A DNA stretch of 64,000 nt from Inquilinus sp. Marseille-Q2685 (GTDB lineage Bacteria > Pseudomonadota > Alphaproteobacteria > DSM-16000 > Inquilinaceae), in the NCBI RefSeq assembly GCF_916619195.1, contig NZ_CAKAKL010000002.1:1778871-1842870 (forward strand), read 5' to 3'. Positions within the stretch are counted from its first letter, which is position 1. Each line of letters opens with the position of its first letter. Made by a program: the position numbers and the translations under genes. Shown here piece after piece: positions 49,904-59,866 of this stretch. Under the pieces are notes generated by a model. The model had not been told where the DNA came from. It made no database searches and worked only from the letters and a program-made list of their open reading frames with translations.

Positions 49904-50332
49904 CTAGCCCTGACCGGCGGACAAACGCTCGGCCAGGGCGATCAGATCCATGATCTGCGGATCGGAGCAGCCGCGCTCTGCGACCGCATCGCGCACCGCC
50001 CGCTCCTGCAGCGTGCGGCGGGAGGCGATATCGCCCAGCACCTCAGGATCGGTCAGCTGCGTGCCTTCCCGCTGCGCCAGCGCCGCTTCCGCCTGGTGCT
50101 GGGCTTCGAGCATGGCGTCGGCCAGCCGGGTCTCGCGCCCCTCCTCCAGCGGCGCGCCGCAGACATAGCGCGCGGCATTGGCCCGCAGCGCCGCCTGCCA
50201 GCGATCGACCGGGTCCTTCGCGTCATAGGCGGCGCCGACCACGGGGCCGGCGCAGCCGGCGAGCAGCGGGCCGGCCAGGAGCAGGACCGCCAGAGGCCAA
50301 CGGCCGCCACCGGTTGCCATCCGGTCGAGCAT
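49904..50332 (-). CDS. Lipoprotein, paralogue 2 of a tandem trio
   Basis: A 142-residue predicted lipoprotein (LLAGPLLAGC, Cys at about residue 27). The mature domain has WQAALRANAARYVCGAPL, a helical middle, and VAERGCSDPQIMDLIALAERL. It is closest to paralogue 1 in both blocks. Only one base separates it from the upstream stop, so the three genes form one transcript. An internal ATG at 50320 is an alternative start. Confidence 0.78.
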   Translation of the reverse strand: MLDRMATGGGRWPLAVLLLAGPLLAGCAGPVVGAAYDAKDPVDRWQAALRANAARYVCGAPLEEGRETRLADAMLEAQHQAEAALAQREGTQLTDPEVLGDIASRRTLQERAVRDAVAERGCSDPQIMDLIALAERLSAGQG

Positions 50333-50333
50333 G

Positions 50334-50741
50334 TCAGTTCGACGCCCGATCGGCGAGGCCGATCAGCTCCCTGATCTGCGGATCGCCGCAGCCGCGCTGC
50401 GCGACCACATCGCGCGCCGCCTTCTCCTCCTCGGCCCGGCGCCGGTCGATATCGGCCAGCACCCCCGCATCGCTCGTCGGCACATTCTGGCGCTTGGCCA
50501 GCGCCGTGAGGGCCAGAAGCCGGGCGTCACTCATGGCATAGGCGAAGTGGACCTGCCGTCCGGCATCGCGTGGAGCGGCACCGCAGGCATAGCGGACGAT
50601 GTTGGCGCGTACCAGCTGCTGCCACTGCTGGACCGGATCGGCCGCGTCGGCCGCTGCGCCGGCCGGCGGCCAGCCGCACGCGGCCAGGAGCAGCGCCGCC
50701 GCCAGCCAGCGGTCGCGGATCCGTGCCGTTCTATCGCCCAT
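50334..50741 (-). CDS. Lipoprotein, paralogue 1 of a tandem trio
   Basis: A 135-residue predicted lipoprotein starting at the ATG at 50741 after AGGGGGGCACC. The hydrophobic WLAAALLLAAC gives a lipobox with Cys22. The domain has WQQLVRANIVRYACGAAP and VVAQRGCGDPQIRELIGLADR, so two conserved Cys may form a disulfide. It is the first gene of the trio and divergent from gpmI across 69 bp. I do not recognise the family. Confidence 0.78.
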   Translation of the reverse strand: MGDRTARIRDRWLAAALLLAACGWPPAGAAADAADPVQQWQQLVRANIVRYACGAAPRDAGRQVHFAYAMSDARLLALTALAKRQNVPTSDAGVLADIDRRRAEEEKAARDVVAQRGCGDPQIRELIGLADRASN

Positions 50742-50810
50742 ACCGGTGCCCCCCTTGCGTTGGCCGCAACAACCGATACATGAAGGGCGGATTCCGAGAA
50801 AGGACATGCG

Positions 50811-52358
50811 ATGAGCGCAGCAGCCACGACCCCACCCCGTCCCGTCGTCCTCTGCGTCCTCGACGGCTGGGGCTGGCGCGAGGAGGAGGCGGACAACGCC
50901 GTGCGCCTGGCCGACACGCCGAATTTCGACCGGCTGTGGGCCGAGGAACCGCACGCCTTCCTGCAGGCCAGCGAGGAGGCCGTCGGCCTGCCGCACGGCC
51001 AGATCGGCAATTCCGAGGTCGGGCACATGAATCTCGGCGCCGGCCGGGTGGTGTTCCAGGACCTGCAGATGATCTTCAACGCCATCGCCGACGGTTCGCT
51101 GGCCAAGGCCAAGGCGCTGCGCAAGCACATCGACGCCCTGAAGGCCTCGGGCGGCACCTGCCACCTGATGGGGCTGCTGTCGCCCGGCGGCGTTCACGCG
51201 CATCAGGACCAGATCGCGGCGCTGGCGAAGATCGTCGCCGAGGCCGGCGTGCCGGTCGCGGTCCATGCCTATACCGACGGGCGCGACACCCCGCCCCGTG
51301 CCGGCGCCGACTATCTCCGCCGCTTCCTGAAGGACATCGACGGGCTGCCGAACGCCCGCGTCGCCACGGTCGACGGCCGCTACTACGCCATGGACCGCGA
51401 CAAGCGGTGGGAGCGCGTGGAGAAGGCCTATCGCGCCGTCGCCGAAGCCAAGGGCGAGGCGGCGCCGGACCCGGTCGCTGCGGTCGAGGCCGCCTATCGC
51501 GCCGACACCGGCGACGAGTTCATCCTGCCCAGCGTGATCGGCGGCTATGCCGGCATGAAGGACGGCGACGGCGTGCTGTGCGCCAACTTCCGGGCCGACC
51601 GGGTGCGCGAGATCCTGCAGGCGCTGCTGGACCCGGCCTTCGACGGCTTCGCCCGCACCCCGGTCCGCTTCGCCGACGCCTGCGGCATGGTCGAGTATTC
51701 CGACCTGCTGAACGGCCTGATGTCCGCGATCTTCCCGCCGAAGTCGATCGACAAGGGGCTGGGCGAGGTGGTGGCCGAGGCCGGCAAGACCCAGCTGCGC
51801 ACCGCCGAGACCGAGAAGTACCCGCACGTCACCTTCTTCTTCAACGGCGGCGAGGAGCGGCAGTTTCCCGGCGAGGACCGGATCCTGGTCCCCTCCCCCA
51901 AGGTCGCCACCTACGACCTGCAGCCGGAGATGTCGGCGCCGGAGGTGTGCGAGAAGCTGGTGGCGGCGATCGACAGCGGCAAGTACGACCTTGTGGTGGT
52001 CAATTTCGCCAATCCGGACATGGTCGGCCACACCGGCATCCTGGAGGCGGCGATCAAGGCCTGCGCCACGGTCGATGCCTGCCTGGGCAAGGTCGAGGCC
52101 GCGGTCCGGCGCCAGGGCGGCGCCATGATCGTCACCGCCGACCACGGCAATGCCGAGCTGATGCGCGACCCGGAGACCGGCGGCCCGCACACCGCGCACA
52201 CGCTGAACAAGGTGCCGGTGATCCTGGTCAACGCCCCGGAACCGCGCCGCCGCCTGCATGACGGCAAGCTGGCCGATGTGGCGCCGACCCTGCTGCAGCT
52301 GATGGGGCTGGCGCAGCCGGAGGAGATGACCGGGCGCAGCCTCATCGACGCCGCCTGA
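50811..52358 (+). CDS. gpmI: 2,3-bisphosphoglycerate-independent phosphoglycerate mutase
   Basis: Interconverts 3- and 2-phosphoglycerate with two Mn2+ ions. CVLDGWGWRE gives the first metal Asp, Ser68 in GQIGNSEVGHMNLGAG is the phosphorylated nucleophile, and VVNFANPDMVGHTG and TADHGNAE supply the remaining metal ligands. The 515-residue length is normal. It follows the rsfS-rlmH genes but with the lipoprotein trio and a membrane protein gene in between. Confidence 0.97.
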   Translation: MSAAATTPPRPVVLCVLDGWGWREEEADNAVRLADTPNFDRLWAEEPHAFLQASEEAVGLPHGQIGNSEVGHMNLGAGRVVFQDLQMIFNAIADGSLAKAKALRKHIDALKASGGTCHLMGLLSPGGVHAHQDQIAALAKIVAEAGVPVAVHAYTDGRDTPPRAGADYLRRFLKDIDGLPNARVATVDGRYYAMDRDKRWERVEKAYRAVAEAKGEAAPDPVAAVEAAYRADTGDEFILPSVIGGYAGMKDGDGVLCANFRADRVREILQALLDPAFDGFARTPVRFADACGMVEYSDLLNGLMSAIFPPKSIDKGLGEVVAEAGKTQLRTAETEKYPHVTFFFNGGEERQFPGEDRILVPSPKVATYDLQPEMSAPEVCEKLVAAIDSGKYDLVVVNFANPDMVGHTGILEAAIKACATVDACLGKVEAAVRRQGGAMIVTADHGNAELMRDPETGGPHTAHTLNKVPVILVNAPEPRRRLHDGKLADVAPTLLQLMGLAQPEEMTGRSLIDAA

Positions 52359-52547
52359 ACGCCGCAACCGCGGCGTCACGGTGACGCGAAACCGCAAAGA
52401 TGGACGTCAGGTAACTTGATCCCGCCGAAACCCGGCAGATATCATCGGGTGGCGTCCACCCTGGCCAGCCGCCCCTCCGGTTCCGGAGACGGCCGGTCGG
52501 CCGATTGACTCGAGCGCCTGGCGGCCCGGCCGTCAGCGAGGGCAAGC

Positions 52548-53978
52548 ATGAAGAAGCACCTGAACGCCGTCGCCATCGGGGCCCTGATGGGCCTGGCCTT
52601 CGTCGGCGGGCATACCCTGACCTTCCAGGGCTGGGCGCAGGACAAGGCGCCCGACAAGGCCGCGACGAGCAGCGACTCCACCGACACCTACAAGCAGCTC
52701 GACCTGTTCGGCGAGGTGTTCGAGCGGGTGCGCGCGGAGTATGTCGAGCAGGTCAGCGACAAGCAGCTGATCGAGGCCGCGATCAACGGCATGCTGACCT
52801 CGCTGGACCCGCATTCCAACTTCCTGAACTCCGACGAGTTCCAGGACATGCAGTCCCAGACCCGGGGCAGCTTCGGCGGCCTCGGCATCGAGGTGACGAT
52901 GGAGAACGGGGTGGTGAAGGTGGTGTCGCCGATCGACGACACCCCCGCCGCCCGGGCCGGGGTCCAGGCCGGCGACCTGATCATCGCCATCGACGGCAAG
53001 CCGATCGTCAACATGAGCCTCAACGAGGCGGTGGACAAGATGCGCGGCCCGGTGGGCAGCAACATCACCATCACCGTCCGCCGCGGCGAACAGGAGCCCT
53101 TCGACCTGACCCTGGCGCGCGCCACCATCCCGGTGGAATCGGTGCGCTGGCGGACCGAGGGCGACATCGGCTACATCCGCATCACCAGCTTCACCGAGCG
53201 CACCGAGGACGGGCTGAAGCGCGGCATCGCCGACATCAAGAAGAAGCTCGGCGACAAGCTGCAGGGCTATGTCCTCGACCTGCGCAACGACCCGGGCGGC
53301 CTCCTGGACCAGGCGATCGCCGTGTCCGACGCCTTCCTCGACAAGGGCGAGATCGTCTCGACCCGGTCGCGCAAGGCCGACCAGGCGCAGCGCTACAACG
53401 CCACCCCGGGCGATCTCGCCGACGGCCTGCCGCTGGTGGTGCTGATCAATGGCGGCTCCGCCTCGGCCTCCGAGATCGTGGCCGGCGCGCTGCAGGACCA
53501 CCACCGCGCCGTGCTGATGGGGACGCAGAGCTTCGGCAAGGGCTCGGTCCAGACCATCATCCCGCTGCCGGGCCATGGCGCGATGCGGCTGACCACGGCG
53601 CGCTACTACACCCCGTCCGGCCGGTCGATCCAGCAGCTCGGCATCACCCCGGACATCGAGGTGCAGCAGGCCCGGATCGAGGAGATCGCGCAGATGCGCG
53701 GCTACCGTGAGGCCGATCTGAAGGGCGCGCTGAACAACGACAACAAGCAGAACGTGCCGGGCGAGGACGGCGCCGACCAGAAGGCCCCGGCGACCCCGCC
53801 GGCGGGCGGCTCCTCGTCGACCGACAAGCCGGCCACCCCGGGCCAGGACAAGGCGGTGTCGCCGCCCTCCGACGGCGCCGCCGACGCCAACAAGCCGGCG
53901 GATGTCGACTACCAGCTGTCGCGGGCGCTCGACCTGCTGCGCGGCCTGGCGCTGTTCCAGAAGGGGCAGGCGGGCTAG
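52548..53978 (+). CDS. ctpA: S41-family C-terminal processing peptidase
   Basis: A periplasmic serine protease that trims C-termini of exported proteins. It starts with an uncleaved or Sec signal (AVAIGALMGLAFVGG). A PDZ domain occupies about residues 100-190 (GSFGGLGIEVTMENG, AGVQAGDLIIAIDGKPI). The Ser/Lys dyad is in NGGSASASEIVAGALQD (near 301-315) and SFGKGSVQTI (Lys about 331). A low-complexity Pro/Ser/Asp tail near 405-455 precedes a short final helix. The 189-bp gap from gpmI lacks the envC gene often found there. Confidence 0.96.
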   Translation: MKKHLNAVAIGALMGLAFVGGHTLTFQGWAQDKAPDKAATSSDSTDTYKQLDLFGEVFERVRAEYVEQVSDKQLIEAAINGMLTSLDPHSNFLNSDEFQDMQSQTRGSFGGLGIEVTMENGVVKVVSPIDDTPAARAGVQAGDLIIAIDGKPIVNMSLNEAVDKMRGPVGSNITITVRRGEQEPFDLTLARATIPVESVRWRTEGDIGYIRITSFTERTEDGLKRGIADIKKKLGDKLQGYVLDLRNDPGGLLDQAIAVSDAFLDKGEIVSTRSRKADQAQRYNATPGDLADGLPLVVLINGGSASASEIVAGALQDHHRAVLMGTQSFGKGSVQTIIPLPGHGAMRLTTARYYTPSGRSIQQLGITPDIEVQQARIEEIAQMRGYREADLKGALNNDNKQNVPGEDGADQKAPATPPAGGSSSTDKPATPGQDKAVSPPSDGAADANKPADVDYQLSRALDLLRGLALFQKGQAG

Positions 53979-53993
53979 CCCCGCCGCCGCGCC

Positions 53994-54476
53994 ATGCCCG
54001 AGACACGGAAGGACGGCCTGCCCTACCGGCCCTGCGTCGGGATCATGCTGCTCGACCGCGACGGCCGCGTCTTCGTGGCGCGCCGTCGCGACACGCCCGA
54101 CGGCTGGCAGATGCCGCAGGGCGGCATCGACAAGGGCGAGACGGCGCGGCAGGCCGCCTTCCGCGAGCTGAAGGAGGAGATCGGCACCGACCGGGCCGAA
54201 TTCCTGGCCGAGGCGCCGGAGACGGTGCGCTACGACCTGCCGGACCATCTGGTCGGCAAGGTCTGGGGCGGGCGCTACCGCGGCCAGGAGCAGCGCTGGG
54301 TGGCGCTGCGCTTCCTGGGCGAGGACCGCGACATCGACCTCGAGACCGAGCACCCCGAATTCGACGCCTGGCGCTGGTCGGCGCCGGACCGTGTGCTGGC
54401 CGAGATCGTCCCGTTCAAGCGCGACGTCTACGCCGCCGTGCTGTCGGCCTTCGCCCCGCTGCTGGGGCGTTCGTGA
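53994..54476 (+). CDS. rppH: RNA pyrophosphohydrolase (Nudix)
   Basis: Removes pyrophosphate from the 5' end of mRNAs to start decay; in this group also described as a dinucleoside polyphosphate hydrolase. The Nudix box from GGIDKGET to ELKEEIG spans residues 43-64, and [20 protein letters not shown] and the C-terminal [11 protein letters not shown] complete the family pattern. The 160-residue length is standard. It lies 15 bp after ctpA, as in many alphaproteobacteria, and overlaps the next gene by 4 bases. Confidence 0.95.
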   Translation: MPETRKDGLPYRPCVGIMLLDRDGRVFVARRRDTPDGWQMPQGGIDKGETARQAAFRELKEEIGTDRAEFLAEAPETVRYDLPDHLVGKVWGGRYRGQEQRWVALRFLGEDRDIDLETEHPEFDAWRWSAPDRVLAEIVPFKRDVYAAVLSAFAPLLGRS

Positions 54477-54847
54477 CCATCCTCGCCCTGCACCATGTGA
54501 ACCTGACCTTCCCGGCCGGGCTGGAGGCCGAGACGGTGCGCTTCTACGTCGAGACCCTGGGGCTGGAGCCGCTGCCGAAGCCGCAGGGCCGGCGCAGCCA
54601 GGGCGCCTGGCTGCGGGTCGGCATGGCCGAGATCCACCTGTCGCCGGATACGCCGGGCCGGGCCGAGCAGTTGGCGGCGGACCGCCATCTCTGCTTGACC
54701 GTGGCCGATCTGGACGTCACCGAGGCCCGGCTGCGCGCCGCCGGGGCGCCGATCGAGCACGACCCGCGGCCGCCGGTCGGCTACCGCCGCCTGTTCACCC
54801 GCGACCCGGCCGGCAACCGGCTGGAGCTGAGCGAACCGCCGCGGTGA
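54473..54847 (+). CDS. VOC-superfamily (glyoxalase/dioxygenase-like) protein
   Basis: A 124-residue metalloenzyme-fold protein. [14 protein letters not shown] at the start provides the first His ligand, and [16 protein letters not shown] near the end the Glu ligand of the paired beta-alpha-beta-beta-beta units. The substrate is unknown. It starts with GTG overlapping the rppH stop (GTGA), so it is coupled to rppH. It is convergent with priA. Confidence 0.88.
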   Translation: MTILALHHVNLTFPAGLEAETVRFYVETLGLEPLPKPQGRRSQGAWLRVGMAEIHLSPDTPGRAEQLAADRHLCLTVADLDVTEARLRAAGAPIEHDPRPPVGYRRLFTRDPAGNRLELSEPPR

Positions 54848-54859
54848 CACGGCCGGCCC

Positions 54860-57079
54860 TTAAAGGAAGCTGTACGGGTCGATATCCACCTGCACCCGCA
54901 CCGTGCCCGGCACCTGCACTCGCGACACCCATTCCGCCACCAGCGGCTGCACCATGACCCGCCGGTCGGCCTTCAGCAGCAGGCGGCGGCGGTGGCGGCC
55001 GCGCAGCATGGCGAGCGGGGCGTCGGCCGGGCCCAGCACCATCAGCCCCTCGCCCTGCGGCGCGGCGCGGCCGAGATCCTGCGACACCCGGTCGACCGCG
55101 CCGCGGTCGGGGCCGGAGACGATCAGCGCCACCAGCTTGCCGTAGGGCGGCAGGCCGCGCGACCGCCGCGCCTCCGCCTCCGATGCCAGGAAGCCGTCAC
55201 GGTCGTCGGCCACCAGGGTCTGCATCACCGGATGGTCGGGCATGAAGCTCTGCAGCAGCACCCGGCCCGGCTTCTCGCCCCGCCCGGCCCGGCCGCCGAC
55301 CTGGTGCAGCAGCTGCCAGGTCCGCTCCGCCGCCCGCAGGTCGCCGCCGGCGAGGCCGAGATCGGCGTCGACCACCCCGACCAGCGTCAGGCCCGGGAAA
55401 TGATGGCCCTTGGCCAGAATCTGGGTGCCGATCAGCAGGTTGACCGCGCCGCTGGCCAGGTCCGCGGTCAGGTCGGCGATCGCCTGCGGGCCGGAGAAGG
55501 TGTCCGACGCGACGATCTGCCAGCGCGCTTCCGGCAGGGTGGCGTCGACCTCCTCGGCAATCCGCTCCACTCCCGGGCCGCAGGCGGCGAAGCTGCCCTC
55601 GGCCTGGCAGGACGGGCAGGCCTTGGGCAGCGGCGCGCGGTGGCCGCAATGGTGGCATTCGAGACGCCCGGCCAGGCGGTGCTCGACCAGCCAGGCGGTG
55701 CAATGCGGGCATTCCAGGCGATGGCCGCAATGCCGGCACAGCGTCAGCGGCGCGTAGCCGCGGCGGTTCAGGAACAGCATCGCCTGCTCCCCCGCCTGCA
55801 GCGTCTCGACCACCGCCTCGCGCCGGGTCGGCGACAGGAAGCGGCCGCGCGGCGGCGGTTCGCGGCGCATGTCGATCGCGCCCCCCGCCGGCAGCCGCGC
55901 CGCCCCATGCCGGTCCGGCAGTTGCAGCGCGGCGTAGCGCCCGGCCTCGACATTGGCCAGGGTCTCCAGCGACGGCGTGGCCGAGACCAGCACCCCCGGG
56001 AAGCCGCCGAGATGGCCGCGCAGCACCGCCATGTCGCGGGCCTGGTAGACGACGCCGTCCTCCTGCTTGAAGGCGCTCTCATGCTCCTCGTCCACCACGA
56101 TCAGGCCGAGATCGGGATAGGGCAGGAACAGGGCCGAGCGGGCGCCGACCACCACCCGCGCCTCGCCGAAGGCCACGGCCCGCCAGCTGCGCCGGCGCTG
56201 GGTCGAGCTCAGCTCGGAATGCCATTCGGTCGGCCGCACGCCGAAGCGGGCGGCGAAGCGGTCGAGCCAATGCGCCGACAGCGCGATCTCCGGCAGCAGC
56301 ACGAGCACCTGGCGCCCGGCCGCCAGCGCCGCCGCCACCGCCTCGAAATACACCTCGGTCTTGCCGGAGCCGGTGACGCCGTCGAGCAGCGTGGTCGAAT
56401 AGGTGCCGTCCGCGACGGCGTCGATCAGCCGGTCCGCCGCCTCGCGCTGGGTCTCGCCCAGCACCGCCCGCGGCCGGGCCAGGTCCGGCTGCGGCACCGG
56501 GTCGAAGCCGGGCAGCAGCACGGTCTCCAGCAGCCCGGCCTCGGCCATGCCCTTGATCACGCCGGCGCCGCAGCCGGCCTCGCGCGCCAGCTCGGCCGGC
56601 AGCCGCGGCGGCCCGTCCGCCAGCACGTCCAGCACCCGCCGCCGCGCGGCGCAGAGCTTCACGCCTTCGGGCGGCATGTCCGCCCGGCGATAGGCCGTGA
56701 TCGGCTTCGGCGGCTCCAGCGCCCCGGTCGAGGACAGGGTCATGCGCAGCACCGCGCCGGGGGGCGACAGGGTGTAGCGGGCCACGCGGTCGACGAAGCT
56801 GCGCGCCACCTCCGGCAGCGGCGGCAGATCGAAGCGGTGCAGCACCGGCTTCAGCCGCGACCGGGCGACCTGGCCGGTGCCCGGCCCCCAGACCACGCCG
56901 ATCCGCCTGAGGCGGCCGAGCGGCACCTCCACATAGCTGCCGGGCGCAAGATCCATGCCCTCCGGCACCGCGTAGTCGTAAGCTTCTGCCAATGGCAGCG
57001 GCAGCAGCACCCGGACCGTGGCGATCGCGCCACTCTCCTCCCCGACCGGCGTCGCTGCTGTGGCCTCGGACTCCGCCAT
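54860..57079 (-). CDS. priA: Primosomal protein N' (replication-restart helicase)
   Basis: A 739-residue 3'-5' helicase that restarts stalled forks. The N-terminal DNA-binding domain ([20 protein letters not shown]) is followed by Walker [14 protein letters not shown] (around residue 240), the [13 protein letters not shown] box, the zinc-binding Cys sets ([23 protein letters not shown]) and the helicase C-motifs ([31 protein letters not shown]). Length and order are normal. It is divergent from the transaldolase-like gene across 79 bp. Confidence 0.97.
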   Translation of the reverse strand: MAESEATAATPVGEESGAIATVRVLLPLPLAEAYDYAVPEGMDLAPGSYVEVPLGRLRRIGVVWGPGTGQVARSRLKPVLHRFDLPPLPEVARSFVDRVARYTLSPPGAVLRMTLSSTGALEPPKPITAYRRADMPPEGVKLCAARRRVLDVLADGPPRLPAELAREAGCGAGVIKGMAEAGLLETVLLPGFDPVPQPDLARPRAVLGETQREAADRLIDAVADGTYSTTLLDGVTGSGKTEVYFEAVAAALAAGRQVLVLLPEIALSAHWLDRFAARFGVRPTEWHSELSSTQRRRSWRAVAFGEARVVVGARSALFLPYPDLGLIVVDEEHESAFKQEDGVVYQARDMAVLRGHLGGFPGVLVSATPSLETLANVEAGRYAALQLPDRHGAARLPAGGAIDMRREPPPRGRFLSPTRREAVVETLQAGEQAMLFLNRRGYAPLTLCRHCGHRLECPHCTAWLVEHRLAGRLECHHCGHRAPLPKACPSCQAEGSFAACGPGVERIAEEVDATLPEARWQIVASDTFSGPQAIADLTADLASGAVNLLIGTQILAKGHHFPGLTLVGVVDADLGLAGGDLRAAERTWQLLHQVGGRAGRGEKPGRVLLQSFMPDHPVMQTLVADDRDGFLASEAEARRSRGLPPYGKLVALIVSGPDRGAVDRVSQDLGRAAPQGEGLMVLGPADAPLAMLRGRHRRRLLLKADRRVMVQPLVAEWVSRVQVPGTVRVQVDIDPYSFL

Positions 57080-57158
57080 GGGCTAGACTTGCTCCCGCGG
57101 GCCGACACCGGTGCCGCGCATCGGCCCGAAGCGACCGCTGGCCATTGGAACGAGGCCC

Positions 57159-57860
57159 ATGAAGTTCTTCATCGATACCGCCGACTTCAACGAAATCCGT
57201 GACCTGGCCTCCACCGGCCTGGTCGATGGGGTGACCACCAACCCCTCCCTGATCGCCAAGTCCGGGGCCAAGTTCCTGGACCTGATCCCGCAGATCTGCG
57301 AGGTGGTGAAGGGGCCGGTCTCGGCCGAGGTCGCCGCGACCGATTTCGACACCATGCTGGCCGAAGGCCGCAAGCTCGCCAAGATCGCGAAGAACATCGC
57401 GGTCAAGGTGCCGCTGACGCCCGCCGGGCTCAAGGTCTGCCGCACCTTGTCCGACGCCGGCACCATGGTCAACGTCACGCTGTGCTTCTCGGCCGGCCAG
57501 GCGATCCTGGCCGCCAAGGCCGGCGCGACCTTCATCTCGCCCTTCGTCGGCCGGCTCGACGACGTCGGCGAGGACGGCATGAATCTCATCGCCGATATCG
57601 TCCAGATCTACCGCCAGTATCCGGACATCAAGACCCAGGTTCTGGTGGCGTCGATCCGCGGCCCGCGGCATGTGATCGAGGCCGCCAAGCTCGGCGCCCA
57701 TGTCGGCACCCTGCCGCCGGCGGCGCTGCGCGCCCTGTTCAGCCACCCGCTGACCGACAAGGGCCTGTCCGCCTTCGTGGCCGACTGGCAGAAGACCGGC
57801 CAGAGCATCCTCGATGACAGCGAGCTCGCGGCCCTGAAGCAGCAGAAGTCGGCGGCGTGA
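57159..57860 (+). CDS. Fructose-6-phosphate aldolase / transaldolase (small type)
   Basis: A 233-residue class I aldolase of the short transaldolase family (FSA/TalC). [29 protein letters not shown], the Schiff-base Lys in [12 protein letters not shown], and [11 protein letters not shown] are diagnostic. The family splits into transaldolases and fructose-6-phosphate aldolases, and the sequence alone does not settle which. It would link the pentose-phosphate pathway to glycolysis, matching zwf and gnd elsewhere in the window. The ATG at 57159 is clear despite an open frame from 57111. Confidence 0.94.
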   Translation: MKFFIDTADFNEIRDLASTGLVDGVTTNPSLIAKSGAKFLDLIPQICEVVKGPVSAEVAATDFDTMLAEGRKLAKIAKNIAVKVPLTPAGLKVCRTLSDAGTMVNVTLCFSAGQAILAAKAGATFISPFVGRLDDVGEDGMNLIADIVQIYRQYPDIKTQVLVASIRGPRHVIEAAKLGAHVGTLPPAALRALFSHPLTDKGLSAFVADWQKTGQSILDDSELAALKQQKSAA

Positions 57861-57870
57861 GGGCGGCCCG

Positions 57871-58584
57871 TTGGCACAGGAAGTGAAGCGGCCGGACGCT
57901 CCCGCGATCACCGCGGCGGACGTCTCGGCCTGGCTGCTGGCCCATCCGGACTTCCTGGTCCAGCACCCGGATCTGCTAGCCCGGCTGGCCCTGCCGCCGC
58001 GCGACCGCGGCGAAGGGGTGATCGACCTGCAGGGCTATCAGGCCGAGAGGCTGCGCGGCCAGGTCGACCGGCTGAAGGAGCAGCAGCGCGCCTTCATCGG
58101 CGCCAGCCGCGCCAACCACAACACCCAGAACCGGGTGCATGCCGCGATCCTGTTCCTGCTCGACGCCGAGAGCTTCGAGCAGCTGATCCACACGGTGTCG
58201 ACCGACCTCGCGGTGCTGCTCGACCTCGACGTGGTCACGCTGCTGGTCGAGGCGACGGAGGGCGAGGAATCGCCGCCGCACAGCGCCGAGGTCCGCATCC
58301 TCGGGCCGGGCGAGGTCGGCCGCCGCATGGGCGGGCAGGAGCTGATGCTCGAATCGGACATCGCCGGCGAGGAGGCGCTGTTCGGCGCCGGGGCCGGGCT
58401 GGTGCGCAGCCAGGCGCTGATCCGCCTGAACGTGTCGCCGGAGGTGCCGCCCTGCGTGCTGGCCCTCGGCAGCCGCGACCCGGAGATGTTCCATCCCGGC
58501 ATGCGGACCGAGCTGGTCGGCTTCCTCGGCCGGGTGCTGGAGCGCTGCATCCGCTCCTGGCTGACCGGCCCCGGGCAGGATTAG
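57871..58584 (+). CDS. DUF484 family protein (GAF-like)
   Basis: A 237-residue protein of a family commonly encoded just before xerC. VSAWLLAHPDFLVQHPDLL at the start, then DRLKEQQRAFIGASRANH and an internal GAF-like half (LIHTVSTDLAVLLDLDVVTL, VLALGSRDPEMFHPGMRTEL) are typical. Function is unknown, although the link with xerC is widespread. It starts at TTG 57871 after GAGGGCGG, 10 bp from the aldolase stop; a GTG at 57883 is the alternative. Confidence 0.9.
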   Translation: MAQEVKRPDAPAITAADVSAWLLAHPDFLVQHPDLLARLALPPRDRGEGVIDLQGYQAERLRGQVDRLKEQQRAFIGASRANHNTQNRVHAAILFLLDAESFEQLIHTVSTDLAVLLDLDVVTLLVEATEGEESPPHSAEVRILGPGEVGRRMGGQELMLESDIAGEEALFGAGAGLVRSQALIRLNVSPEVPPCVLALGSRDPEMFHPGMRTELVGFLGRVLERCIRSWLTGPGQD

Positions 58585-58636
58585 GGGCGGTGGGCGCACC
58601 GCGTCCATTCGAGACCAGCACCGTGCTTCTTCTCAC

Positions 58637-58714
58637 TGTCATGCCCGGGCTTGACCCGGGCATCCAGAAGGTCTCGAAGCTCTCTGGATTGCCGGGTCAA
58701 GCCCGGCAATGACA
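58637..58714. repeat. 78-bp palindromic repeat, copy 3
   Basis: TGTCA...TGACA element in the same orientation as copy 1 (CCCGGGCTTGACCCGGGCAT first). Its last bases contain an in-frame ATG (58709) for the xerC frame, so the repeat may have extended that frame. Confidence 0.85.
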
Positions 58715-58747
58715 GAAGAGGAAGCTGCCACTTCCTTTCAGGACTCC

Positions 58748-59689
58748 ATGGCCGGCTGGCCGGCGGCGGCGGATCTGCGCGACGCCGCCGGCCGCTGGCG
58801 GGTCTGGCTGGAGGACGAGAAGCGGGTGTCGCCGCACACGCTGCGTGCCTATCTCGGCGATGTCGGCCGCTTCGTCGGCTTCCTGGCCGAGCATCTGGGC
58901 CGGCCGCCCAGCCTGAACGACCTGTCGGCCGCCGCGCTCTCCGACCTGCGCGCCTACCAGTCGCGCCGGGCCGCCGGCGGGGCCGGCGCGGCCACCCGGG
59001 CGCGCGGCCTGTCCGGCCTGCGCAACTTCCTGACCCATCTCGACCGCGCCGGGGTGCTGCACAACGCGGCGATCGGCAGCTTGCGCAACCCCAAGCTGCC
59101 GAAGCGCCTGCCCCGCCCCCTGGCCGTGACCGACGCGCTGGCCGCGGTCGACACCGTGGAGACCCTGAGCAAGGAGGCGTGGATCGGGCTGCGCGACCGC
59201 GCCCTCCTCTTCCTGCTCTATGGCTGCGGCCTGCGCCTGGGCGAGGCGCTGGGGCTGACCCGGCGCGAGGCCCCGAAGGGAGACACGCTGGTGGTCACCG
59301 GCAAGGGCCGCAAGCAGCGCATGGTGCCGGTGCTGCCGGCGGTGCGCGAGGCGGTCGATGCCTATATCGCCGCCTGCCCCTTCCCGCTCGCGGCCGCGGG
59401 GCCGCTGTTCCTGGGCGCCCGCGGCGGCCCGCTGAACCCCGGCGTGGCCGAGCGGCAGATGCGCCAGCTGCGCGCCGTGCTGGGCCTGCCCGATTCGGCG
59501 ACGCCGCATGCGCTCAGGCACAGCTTCGCCACCCATCTTCTGGCCGGCGGCGGCGACCTGCGCACGATCCAGGAGCTCCTGGGCCACGCCGCCCTGTCGA
59601 CCACCCAGCGCTACACCGGGATCGACACCGAGCGGCTGATGACCGTCTACGCCGACGCCCACCCCCGGGCGCGGCGCAGCACCGGCTGA
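58748..59689 (+). CDS. xerC: Tyrosine recombinase XerC
   Basis: Resolves chromosome dimers at dif together with XerD. Using the ATG at 58748, the catalytic residues are Arg163 (GLRLGEAL), Lys187 (GKGRKQR), His254/Arg257 ([12 protein letters not shown]), His280 (LLGHAALS) and nucleophile Tyr289 (TTQRYTGI). The N-terminal SAM-like domain begins at [15 protein letters not shown]. The 313-residue length fits; the longer start at 58709 lies within the repeat, while AGGA precedes 58748. It follows DUF484, its usual neighbour. Confidence 0.94.
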   Translation: MAGWPAAADLRDAAGRWRVWLEDEKRVSPHTLRAYLGDVGRFVGFLAEHLGRPPSLNDLSAAALSDLRAYQSRRAAGGAGAATRARGLSGLRNFLTHLDRAGVLHNAAIGSLRNPKLPKRLPRPLAVTDALAAVDTVETLSKEAWIGLRDRALLFLLYGCGLRLGEALGLTRREAPKGDTLVVTGKGRKQRMVPVLPAVREAVDAYIAACPFPLAAAGPLFLGARGGPLNPGVAERQMRQLRAVLGLPDSATPHALRHSFATHLLAGGGDLRTIQELLGHAALSTTQRYTGIDTERLMTVYADAHPRARRSTG

Positions 59690-59710
59690 CTCCTCCAATG
59701 CGGGAGCAGA

Positions 59711-59840
59711 TTGCCTCTCCCGCCTGGCGGGAGAGGTCGGACGTCCGCAGGACGGCCGGGTGAGGGTTGGTCCCGGCCTCGCCCCCCCTCACCCGGAGCC
59801 GCTTCGCGTCTCCGACCTCTCCCGCAAGCGGGAGAGGCAA
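59711..59840. repeat. Inverted repeat with TTGCCTCTCCCGC arms
   Basis: Perfect 13-bp terminal arms at 59711-59723 and 59828-59840, with inner pairs such as GGCGGGAGAGGTCGGA and TCCGACCTCTCCCGC, and GGGTGAGGG and CCCTCACCC. It fills the gap between convergent xerC and the SHMT-like gene, and is related to 5830-5959. Confidence 0.75.
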
Positions 59841-59866
59841 AACACCCGGCCTTGACCGATCCGGAC

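Noticed and set aside
58748..59689. Phage or integron integrase
   Set aside because: Sequence, length and the DUF484 neighbour indicate housekeeping XerC; no attachment site or mobile genes adjoin it.
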